From assembly GCF_900113615.1 (NCBI RefSeq), contig NZ_FOPZ01000007.1, positions 62,001-126,000 of the forward strand: 64,000 nucleotides of DNA. Direction: 5' to 3'. This DNA comes from Halorubrum aquaticum (GTDB lineage: Archaea > Halobacteriota > Halobacteria > Halobacteriales > Haloferacaceae). Below the pieces are notes generated by a model. The model was not told where the DNA came from. It was given only the letters and a program-made list of their open reading frames with translations, and did no database searches. The position numbers and the translations under genes are program-made. Shown in pieces: positions 35,014 to 42,793 of the stretch. Numbering within the stretch: position 1 is the first letter of the stretch; each line of letters starts with the position of its first letter.

Positions 35014-35101
35014 TCGGCGCGCCGTCCTCGGATCGCCGCAGCGCCGACCACCCGCTCCGGAAGTCAGGGGTTTCATGTGTGAGAGCGGAGATCACACGTC
35101 C

Positions 35102-36562
35102 ATGAGCGACGAACGCGAGGACGTGTTGGACGCGATGGACTGGCTGCTCGACAGCCTCGAGGACGACGACGCGGTGTCGTATGCGGAGGTCGGCGGCGTC
35201 TACCAGGAGAAGACCGACCTCGTCGTCACCGGCGACGGTCCCCGCGAAACGACGGAGTTCACCGAGACCGGCGTGTGGCTCCGGGTCTTCGCCGACGGCG
35301 CGGCCGACTATCGCTACACGAACTCCCTCGAGGAGGAGGCCCTGACCGACGTGGCCGACCGTGCGATCCGAAGCGGCGAGGTCCTGGCCCAAGAGGAGCC
35401 GGGACGCTTCGACGCGTACACCAGCCACCGGGGAACCCACGGCGGCTGGGCGAGCGAGGGAATACACACGCGCGACCTCGAGGAGAAGACCTCCGTGGTC
35501 GAGGCGGGCCTCGCGGCGGCCGACGACCTCGATCTCGACCGGCAGTGGGCCAACTACTCCGACGCACACGTGGAGGAGGCGGTCGGCACCACGACCGGCA
35601 GCGTCGTTCGCACGACGCTCGACCGGGCGAGGGTGGACTTCAGCCTGACGCTCGCCGACGGGCCGAAGGTGAGCCGTCACGCCGGGTCGACGGAGGGGGC
35701 CGCCTTCCTCGAGGAGGTCACCGACGTCTTCGAGACCGCCGCCGCCGACGCTCGAGCGCTCTCGAACGCCGATTCGGCCGACGCACCCACCGGCGAGACG
35801 ACCGTCGCGTTGAGCCCGGAGGCGGCCGGCCAGCTGTTCCACTTCGTCTCACACTACCTCGAGGCCGACACCGGCTACATGGGGATGAGTCCCTACGCCG
35901 TCGGCGACCGGATCGGACCCGAGGACCTCGCGATCGAGGACGCGGTCCACGCCGGCTCCTGGGCCGCCCGCGCCTACGACGCCGAGGTCAAACCGACGAC
36001 GCCGACGCAACTCGTCTCGAACGGACGGGTCGAGCGACTGCTCCACAACACCACGACCGCCGCGGAGGAGGACGCGTACCCCGCCGGCAACAGCGTTCCG
36101 AGCCTCGGGTTCACCGAACCGCCGCGGATCCACGCCCGCCACTTGGAGGTCGCTACCGGCGACGCCGACGCCGCGGCGCTCCGTGAGGACGCCGACGTGT
36201 ACGTCGAGCGGTTCAAGAAGCCGTGGTTCCGCGACGAGTTCGAACGGGTCCAGCGTCAGGGCGTGTTCCCGGCGAGCGCCCTCTACGCGAAGGACATCGA
36301 CCGCAAGAGCATCGACAGCCCCGACTGCGGCTCCGCGGAGTTCCCGCTCGCCGAGGCGTACCGCCTCGAGGACGGCGAGCGCGCCGGCCGTCTCGACGGC
36401 GTCTCCATCGAGTACGCGCCGGACGTGTTGCGGACCGTCTCGCGGATCGGCGAGGCTCGGGAGACGGTGACGGGCACCTGTGAGAAACACAAATCCCAGA
36501 TCCCGTTCGCGGTGACCGCGCCCGGCGTCCGGCTGGACGCGCCGATCGTGGACGAAAACTAA
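35102..36562 (+). CDS. TldD/PmbA-family protein (TldE-like)
   Basis: Member of the TldD/TldE family, 486 residues. In bacteria the TldD-TldE complex is a metallopeptidase that processes peptides. The fold markers RGTHGGWASEG, YPAGNSVPSLGF and GTCEKHKSQIPFAV are seen, but the catalytic HExxxH motif of TldD is not. So this looks like the TldE-type partner or a divergent single-gene form. The ATG at 35102 is chosen over ATG 35072. No partner gene is next to it. Confidence 0.75.
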   Translation: MSDEREDVLDAMDWLLDSLEDDDAVSYAEVGGVYQEKTDLVVTGDGPRETTEFTETGVWLRVFADGAADYRYTNSLEEEALTDVADRAIRSGEVLAQEEPGRFDAYTSHRGTHGGWASEGIHTRDLEEKTSVVEAGLAAADDLDLDRQWANYSDAHVEEAVGTTTGSVVRTTLDRARVDFSLTLADGPKVSRHAGSTEGAAFLEEVTDVFETAAADARALSNADSADAPTGETTVALSPEAAGQLFHFVSHYLEADTGYMGMSPYAVGDRIGPEDLAIEDAVHAGSWAARAYDAEVKPTTPTQLVSNGRVERLLHNTTTAAEEDAYPAGNSVPSLGFTEPPRIHARHLEVATGDADAAALREDADVYVERFKKPWFRDEFERVQRQGVFPASALYAKDIDRKSIDSPDCGSAEFPLAEAYRLEDGERAGRLDGVSIEYAPDVLRTVSRIGEARETVTGTCEKHKSQIPFAVTAPGVRLDAPIVDEN

Positions 36563-36596
36563 CGGTCGACGGAGGAACCGGACCGTCGAGGAAGGA

Positions 36597-37691
36597 CTAG
36601 TCGTCCGCCGGCGTGGACTCAGGCTCCTCGCCCGTCTCCGCCGCGCTCGGACTCCCGGTCACGTCCTGGTAGGGATCGTACCCCTCCGCGCTGTCGTAGA
36701 GGTGACAGGCGACGTCCTGTTCGAAGTCCGTCTTCGCCTCCAGCGGCGGAACGACCTGGTCACAGACGTCGCCGATGTACTCCGAACACCGGTTCTTGAA
36801 CCGGCAGCCGGTCGGGATGTCGATGACGTCGCCGACCTCGCCCTGGAGCTCGACGCGCTCGCGACCCACGCCCGGGTCGGGAACGGGAACGGCGTTGATG
36901 AGCGCCTGCGTGTACGGGTGTTGTGGGTTCTCGATGATCTCGTCCGTCGGTCCCTTCTCGACGATCTTGCCCATGTACATGATCGCCAGCCGGTCGCACA
37001 TGTGCCGGAGCAGCGAGAGGTCGTGGCTGATGTAGACGACGGAGAGGCCGAACTCGTCCGTCATCCGGTCCAGAAGCGAGAGCACCCCGGCACGGAGGCT
37101 CACGTCGAGCATCGATACCGGCTCGTCCGCGACGATGAAGTCGGGGTCGAGCACGAGCGCCCGCGCGATGGCGACCCGCTGTCGCTGCCCGCCCGATAGC
37201 TCGTGGGGGTACTGATCGTAGTACTGTTCGGGTGGGAGCAGCTCCGCGAACTCGAGGGCACGCTGGACCCGTGCCGTCTCGTTGCGGATGTTGTGGATCC
37301 GTAGCGGCTCGGCGACGGTGTCGTACACCGTCATCCGCGGGTTCAGGCTCTCGAAGGGGTCCTGGAAGATCATCTGTGCGTTCTGGCGGAACTGCTTGAT
37401 CTCCGCGTCGCTCGCCTCCGAGAGGCGCGTGTCGTCGTAGACGATGTCGCCGGCGGTCGGGTCGTGGAGTTTCACCAGCGACATCCCGGTGGTCGTCTTC
37501 CCACAGCCGGACTCGCCGGCGAGCCCGAGGGTCTCCCCCTCGCGGAGCTCGAAGCTGACGCCGTCGACCGCGTGAACGTAGTCGGGCTCGCCGCTGCCGA
37601 AGGACTCCACCAGGCTGGCGATCCAGCCCTGATTGACCTTGAAGTGCTTCTTCAGGTCGTCGACCTCGAGCAGCACGTCGTTTCCGCTCAT
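36597..37691 (-). CDS. dppF: Peptide ABC importer ATPase (DppF/OppF)
   Basis: Second ATPase of a peptide-type importer, 364 residues. Walker A is [14 protein letters not shown], the signature is [15 protein letters not shown], Walker B is [14 protein letters not shown]. The C-terminal oligopeptide extension has [13 protein letters not shown], a Cys cluster common to this group. The start overlaps the dppD stop by 4 nt. It is last in the leftward operon of binding protein, dppB, dppC, dppD and dppF. Confidence 0.9.
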   Translation of the reverse strand: MSGNDVLLEVDDLKKHFKVNQGWIASLVESFGSGEPDYVHAVDGVSFELREGETLGLAGESGCGKTTTGMSLVKLHDPTAGDIVYDDTRLSEASDAEIKQFRQNAQMIFQDPFESLNPRMTVYDTVAEPLRIHNIRNETARVQRALEFAELLPPEQYYDQYPHELSGGQRQRVAIARALVLDPDFIVADEPVSMLDVSLRAGVLSLLDRMTDEFGLSVVYISHDLSLLRHMCDRLAIMYMGKIVEKGPTDEIIENPQHPYTQALINAVPVPDPGVGRERVELQGEVGDVIDIPTGCRFKNRCSEYIGDVCDQVVPPLEAKTDFEQDVACHLYDSAEGYDPYQDVTGSPSAAETGEEPESTPADD

Positions 37692-38728
37692 TCGCCGACA
37701 CCCCCGTCGGTGGCGGCGGCCGCCTGGTTCCACGTCGTCGGGTCGTCGGCGTACGGCCGGAGCTCGGCGTCGATCTCGTCGGCGTAGTGACAGTACGAAC
37801 GGAGCCCGTTCTTGTAGTGTGCCTCCGGCTCCTCCTCGCGGCACTTGTCGGTCGCCATCGGACACCGCTCGGCGAACCGACAGCCCTGCGGCGGGTCGAT
37901 GAGCTCGGGCGGATATCCCGAGATGGAAAGCAGGTCCTGGCTACTCTTCCGGATGTTCGGGAACGCGCGCTTCAAGCCGATCGTGTACGGGTGGTACGGC
38001 TGGTCGAAGATCTCCTCGACGGGGCCTTCCTCGGCGATCTTCCCCGCGTACATCACGATGACCCGGTCGCAGGTCTCGGCCACGACGCTCACGTCGTGGG
38101 TGATCACCATCATCGAGGAGTTGATCTCCTCCTGGATCGAGGCCATCCGCTTGAGGATCTGGTCCTGCATGATCACGTCGAGCGCCGTGGTCGGCTCGTC
38201 CGCCAACATCAGCGACGGCTCGAGCGCGAGCGCCATCGCGATCATGGCGCGCTGACGCATCCCGCCGGAGAACTGGTGGGGATAGTCGTCCGCGCGCTCC
38301 GGGTCGAGTCCGACGAGCTCGAACATCTCCGTCACGATCTCGTCGGACTCGACGCGACCGGTTCCGGGCCGGTGCGTCTCGATGGCCTCGACGATCTGCT
38401 CGCGGATGGTGTACACCGGGTCCAGCGAGTTCATCGCCGACTGGGCGATCATGGAGATCTCCTCCCACTTGAGGCGACGCCGCTGGGCGTTGGTCATCTC
38501 CGTCAGGTCGTCGCCTTGGAAGTTGATGCTCCCGTCGTTGATGTAACCGGCGTCGGGGAGGATCCCGATGATCGCCTTCGCGAGCGTGGTCTTCCCACAG
38601 CCCGACTCGCCGACGATACCGAGGTTCTCGCCCTCTTCCAGTTCGAAGGAGACGCCGTCGACGGCCTGTGCCGGCCCTTCTTCCGTTTCGTAGTAGACTT
38701 CGAGGTCTTCGACTTCCAGTTGACTCAT
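37688..38728 (-). CDS. dppD: Peptide ABC importer ATPase (DppD/OppD)
   Basis: First ATPase of the importer, 346 residues. Walker A is [14 protein letters not shown], the signature region is FSGGMRQRAMIAMAL, Walker B is LMLADEPTTALDV. The C terminus has CRFAERCPMATDKC. It overlaps dppC upstream and dppF downstream by 4 nt each (ATGA), indicating coupled translation. Confidence 0.9.
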   Translation of the reverse strand: MSQLEVEDLEVYYETEEGPAQAVDGVSFELEEGENLGIVGESGCGKTTLAKAIIGILPDAGYINDGSINFQGDDLTEMTNAQRRRLKWEEISMIAQSAMNSLDPVYTIREQIVEAIETHRPGTGRVESDEIVTEMFELVGLDPERADDYPHQFSGGMRQRAMIAMALALEPSLMLADEPTTALDVIMQDQILKRMASIQEEINSSMMVITHDVSVVAETCDRVIVMYAGKIAEEGPVEEIFDQPYHPYTIGLKRAFPNIRKSSQDLLSISGYPPELIDPPQGCRFAERCPMATDKCREEEPEAHYKNGLRSYCHYADEIDAELRPYADDPTTWNQAAAATDGGVGE

Positions 38729-39705
38729 TGTATTTTGGGGTTAGTGATCTCTTCGTAGCCACGGCCGATGAGGAAGCCGCTGATGACGAGCAGGCCGATA
38801 CAGAGTCCCGGCGGCACGAACCACCACCAGGCGCCGAACGAGAGCGCCGAGTACGCGCGGGAGGCCTGTAGCATCGTTCCCCACGAGACCGTGTTGGGGT
38901 CGCCGAGACCGATGAACGAGATGCCCGCCTCGGCGAGGATGGCCCACGCGATCCCGAAGGAACCGTAGAGGAACGTCATCGGGAGCACGTTGGGCGCGAG
39001 GTGTCTGCTGATGATGTGCCAGTCGCCCGCTCCGGCGACCTGTGCGGCCTTCACGAACGGCCGCTCGCGAAGCGACAGCGACTGTGAGCGGATGACGCGG
39101 GCGGTCGAGCGCCACTGGAGGACGATCAGCGCGAGGATGATGTTCCAGAGGTCCGGGCCGAGCACCGCGACGAGGACGATGACCGTCGGCAGCAGCGGCA
39201 TCCCGTACAGGAAGTCGACGAGGCGCATCAGCGCGTCGTCGACCTTCCCGCCGTAGTAGCCCGCGACGAGCCCGACGAGCGTCCCGATGCCCGCCGTGAA
39301 GAACGCGGCGACGAGTCCGACGAGCAGCGCGGCGCGCGTTCCGTAGATGAGCTGGCTGAAGATGTCGAAGCCCTCCGCGGTCGTCCCGAGGAGGTACTCG
39401 CTGTCCGCGCCGAGCAGCGAGGCCTCCGCCCACTTGTCGATGATGATCCCCGCCTCTCCCTGATACTGTCGCTGGAGCGGCTGGTGGGTCGCGATGAACG
39501 GCGCGAAGATCGCGATCAGCATGAACCCCGCGACGGTGAGCATCGAGAGCTTGACCGACAGTTCGTCGGTCAACATTCCCCAGTGTTCCTTGAGCGTCTC
39601 CCGCCAGAGGCGGAACGTGCGCTGCCACTTGTCTATCTCCTCGTCGGAGCTGGTGTCGTCGAGGTCGGTGTATATCGACCGACTTGATTGTTCTTCTTGG
39701 GCCAT
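38725..39705 (-). CDS. dppC: Peptide ABC importer permease (DppC/OppC)
   Basis: Membrane permease of 326 residues with an N-terminal helix after a 45-residue acidic lead and about five further helices. The DppC-type periplasmic loop (about 85-140) and the EAA motif GDWHIISRHLAPNVLPM are visible. It begins 4 bp after the dppB stop. Together with DppB it forms the channel. Confidence 0.88.
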   Translation of the reverse strand: MAQEEQSSRSIYTDLDDTSSDEEIDKWQRTFRLWRETLKEHWGMLTDELSVKLSMLTVAGFMLIAIFAPFIATHQPLQRQYQGEAGIIIDKWAEASLLGADSEYLLGTTAEGFDIFSQLIYGTRAALLVGLVAAFFTAGIGTLVGLVAGYYGGKVDDALMRLVDFLYGMPLLPTVIVLVAVLGPDLWNIILALIVLQWRSTARVIRSQSLSLRERPFVKAAQVAGAGDWHIISRHLAPNVLPMTFLYGSFGIAWAILAEAGISFIGLGDPNTVSWGTMLQASRAYSALSFGAWWWFVPPGLCIGLLVISGFLIGRGYEEITNPKIQ

Positions 39706-39709
39706 TGGT

Positions 39710-40693
39710 CTAGTCGTAAGTCACCCGTGGGTCGAGGTAGCCGTACGCGAGGTCGGCCACGAAGTTCAGGAAGATGATGGTCGACGCGAGCACGATGAAC
39801 GTGCCCTGTGCGACCGGGAAGTCACGCCGGAGGACCGCACGGACCATCTCCCGACCGATCCCGGGCCACGCGAACACCGTCTCGATGAGGACGCTCCCGC
39901 CCACGGCGTAGCCTAAGGCGATCGCGGCCGCCGTGATGATCGGCAGGAGGGCGTTTCGAGCGGCGTGTTTGAACATGATCGTCCGCTCTTTGAGCCCCTT
40001 GGCCCGGCAGACGTCGATGAAGTCCTCCGAGAGCACCTCCAGCATGCTCGTCCGCATGATGAGCAGGGGATATCCCATGTAGTAGAACCCCAACACCGCC
40101 GCCGGCGCGATCAGGTGTCGAAGGAAGTCCATCGTGAAGACCATGTCGAGGAAACCGGTGCTCTGTCCCCCGGTCCCCAGACTGGTCATCCCGCTCATCG
40201 GGATGATGCCGAGCTCGGCGCCGAAGATCCACAACACGATGAGCCCGACGTAGAAGGTCGGCACGCTCCGGGCCGTCAGCGCGGTGATGACCGTGCTACG
40301 CTCGAAGCGGGAGCCGCGGTACCAGCCCGATAACACGCCGAGCGTGATGCCGAGGGCGTACGCGACGATGAACGCCGTCAGCATCAACACGAGCGTGTTG
40401 GGCATGTACGTCGCGATGATGTCGGTGACGGGCTGGTTCGAGTGGAACGACTGCCCGAAGTTCAACGCCACGAGGTTCTCGAGGAATCGAATGTACTGGA
40501 TGTGTAACGGATCGTTGAGCCCGTAGCTCTCGATGAGCTGTTGGCGGGCCTCCTGTGTCATCTGTGAGGAGACCACGTACGACGTCGGGTCACCGGGCAT
40601 GAGCCTGAACAGCCCGAACAACACCGTTCCGACCGCCCACAACGTCACGACGAGTTGGAGCGTGCGCCTGACAACGAAGCTAGCTTTTCCCAT
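39710..40693 (-). CDS. dppB: Peptide ABC importer permease (DppB/OppB)
   Basis: Six-helix permease of 327 residues with the usual N terminus RRTLQLVVTLWAVGTVLFGLF, followed by PGDP and the EAA region VCRAKGLKERTIMFKHAARNALLP. It pairs with DppC. The 74 bp between the binding-protein stop and this ATG contain AT-rich TTTAAA and ATATTAG stretches that may be an internal promoter. Confidence 0.88.
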   Translation of the reverse strand: MGKASFVVRRTLQLVVTLWAVGTVLFGLFRLMPGDPTSYVVSSQMTQEARQQLIESYGLNDPLHIQYIRFLENLVALNFGQSFHSNQPVTDIIATYMPNTLVLMLTAFIVAYALGITLGVLSGWYRGSRFERSTVITALTARSVPTFYVGLIVLWIFGAELGIIPMSGMTSLGTGGQSTGFLDMVFTMDFLRHLIAPAAVLGFYYMGYPLLIMRTSMLEVLSEDFIDVCRAKGLKERTIMFKHAARNALLPIITAAAIALGYAVGGSVLIETVFAWPGIGREMVRAVLRRDFPVAQGTFIVLASTIIFLNFVADLAYGYLDPRVTYD

Positions 40694-40767
40694 GTTACTT
40701 AGTCACTAATATCCTTGTGGTTCGTTTAAAGATTGCGTCGCGGGGGTGTGTTATGCGCCCGTCCGCC

Positions 40768-42510
40768 CTATTCGGGGGCCTGGATCGCGCCGTCGTCGTT
40801 CCAGGTGTAGCCGGCCTCCTCGAGCCGACTGCGGGCCGCGTCGATGCTCTCCTCGTACTCGGTGACGTCCTCGGTGTGGAGCGGCCCGAACGCCGACGAT
40901 ACGACGTTGAAGCCGGGCTCCGGGAAGCCGAAGAGGATCTGGTCGACGATGGGCGTCCGCGGGATGGACTCGACCAGCGCCTTCCGCATCTGCGGGTCGT
41001 CGAGACCCTCCTGACGCGTGTTGGACGTGAAGTGCCAGAACGTCGCGGCGGTGTTGAACTGCGTCCCGATGTTCTCGTTGTCCTGGTTCTGGTCGAGGCT
41101 GCGGTCGATCCGGCCGAACGGCTCGTAGTTGAGCTCGCCGTTGATGAGGTTCTCCCACACGGTCGACGCCTCGGGGATGACCCGCCAGAAGCGGCGGTCG
41201 AAGTCGACCGGCGCGAAGTGCTCCTCGAACTTCGTCAGGCCGAACTCGCTGCCCTGCTCCCAGTAGTCGAACATCATCGGACCGCTGCCGACCGGCTCGG
41301 AGATGTTGGCCTGGCTCGGGTTGTCGCGGTCGGCCCACATGTGCTCGGGGATGATCGGGATGAGGTTCGCGATCCCGAGGTGGAACGGGCCGAACGGCTC
41401 GGACATGTTGATCCGGACCGTCTCCTCGTCGACGACCTCGGCGCCCTCGAGGTACTGCGACTGCGTGGAGTACAGCGGCACCTCGTTGTCGTTGATGTAG
41501 TTGTACGTGAACGCGACGTCCTCGACCGTGAGGTCCTCGCCGTCGTGCCACGAGTGGTCCGTCCGGATGGTGTACTCGATCGTGGTCTCGTCGACGCGGT
41601 CCCAGTCCGTCGCGAGGCTGACTTCGGGGTCCGGCTCGGCGTTGTTGTTGAGCTGGACCAGGAAGTCGTACATCATGTTGAACTGGTAGACGTGCTTGCT
41701 CTCGTCGTTGTGTCCGAGCACGTTCATCGTCGAGAGCGTCTCCGGCCAGTACCCCTTGAGGGCGGTCTCGCCGCCCTGCATCTCCAGGTTGATCATCGTC
41801 CAGTAGGAGTTGAACCCGTTCGCGAGGTCCGCCTCCCAGTTGGAGACCTGGTTGTTGTTGTAGATGGCCGTCTGGGGCATCTGCGTGATGGGCATCGTGG
41901 GCACGTCGTCCATCAGCGTCTGCTGGATCTCGTGTGCCTGGTCGACCCGGGTGTCGGCGTCCGGCTCGGCCAGGTAGTTGCCCATCATCTCGTCGAGCTC
42001 CTCGTTCTCGTAGCCCGAGTAGTTCCCCTGGCCCGGGTCGGTGTTGCCCGAGTTGAACAGGTTGTTCAGCTCGGTCACCGGCTCCGAGACGAAGAACGTG
42101 TGCCACGTCGAGAAGCTGTAGTCGTACTCCTCGGAGACCCGGCTGAACAGGGTCCCCCACTCGAGCACGTCGACCTCGATGTCGAGTCCGAGCTCCTCGT
42201 CGAACTGGCTCGCGATGAGGTTGATCGCGTCGTGTCGCGGCGGGTTGTAGCTCTGCGCGTTGTTGACGTAGGTGTACGTCGGGAGGTTGCTGCCGCCGCC
42301 GCTCGACCCGTCGTCGTCTCCGCTCGAGCCGTCATCGCCGCTCGAGCCGTCGCCGCTCGAGCCGTCGCCGCTCCCGTCGTCGCCGCTCCCGTCGTCGCCG
42401 CCGCCACCGCCGCCGGAACAGCCGGCGAGGGCCGTAATTCCGACCGTGCCGCCCGCACCGGTCGCTTTCAGGAAGTCACGCCGTTTCATGTCCGCGTCTG
42501 ACCTAACCAT
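40768..42510 (-). CDS. dppA: Peptide-type ABC substrate-binding lipoprotein (SBP_bac_5)
   Basis: Extracellular binding lipoprotein of 580 residues. MKRRDFLKATG is the Tat signal, with a lipobox ALAGC and then a Gly/Ser/Asp linker of about 45 residues. The family 5 fold follows, with HSWHDGEDLTVEDVAFTYNYI, a common motif. First gene of the operon. ATG 42510 is seven codons upstream of the Met before the Tat motif; TATA spacing favours the upstream start. The ligand could be peptides, nickel or sugars, so the dpp naming is by homology only. Confidence 0.85.
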   Translation of the reverse strand: MVRSDADMKRRDFLKATGAGGTVGITALAGCSGGGGGGDDGSGDDGSGDGSSGDGSSGDDGSSGDDDGSSGGGSNLPTYTYVNNAQSYNPPRHDAINLIASQFDEELGLDIEVDVLEWGTLFSRVSEEYDYSFSTWHTFFVSEPVTELNNLFNSGNTDPGQGNYSGYENEELDEMMGNYLAEPDADTRVDQAHEIQQTLMDDVPTMPITQMPQTAIYNNNQVSNWEADLANGFNSYWTMINLEMQGGETALKGYWPETLSTMNVLGHNDESKHVYQFNMMYDFLVQLNNNAEPDPEVSLATDWDRVDETTIEYTIRTDHSWHDGEDLTVEDVAFTYNYINDNEVPLYSTQSQYLEGAEVVDEETVRINMSEPFGPFHLGIANLIPIIPEHMWADRDNPSQANISEPVGSGPMMFDYWEQGSEFGLTKFEEHFAPVDFDRRFWRVIPEASTVWENLINGELNYEPFGRIDRSLDQNQDNENIGTQFNTAATFWHFTSNTRQEGLDDPQMRKALVESIPRTPIVDQILFGFPEPGFNVVSSAFGPLHTEDVTEYEESIDAARSRLEEAGYTWNDDGAIQAPE

Positions 42511-42535
42511 GGATCAACCCACCGTTTCGTAAGCA

Positions 42536-42547
42536 AGTATATAAATA
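42536..42547 (-). promoter_or_regulatory. TATA box for the dpp operon
   Basis: On the minus strand ATTTATATACTT lies centred about 31 bp before the ATG at 42510, which predicts a leader of only a few nt and supports that start. Confidence 0.6.
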
Positions 42548-42793
42548 TGTGGTTCATCCACTCACCAAGTTCTCTATTACCGGATCATGAAGGAGAGTCG
42601 TGATGATCTGTGCGTATATCGTTCTCGAAATGGTATTACTACTGATTTTCTTTCCCTCATGGTCGTTACTGATCTATGATCGCGGATCCGAAGCACGCGC
42701 TCGATCGGGCCGCGGGCCGTTCACGGAGTGATCTCCGCGACCGCGGACGGCGGCGTGGGGCCGCGGCGACGACCTCGATCCCGGACGACGACC

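Noticed and set aside
42511-42793. Possible small gene between the binding protein and the Lhr gene
   Set aside because: No frame with acidic, haloarchaeal-like codon use was found; the region holds the dpp promoter and the Lhr 3' flank.
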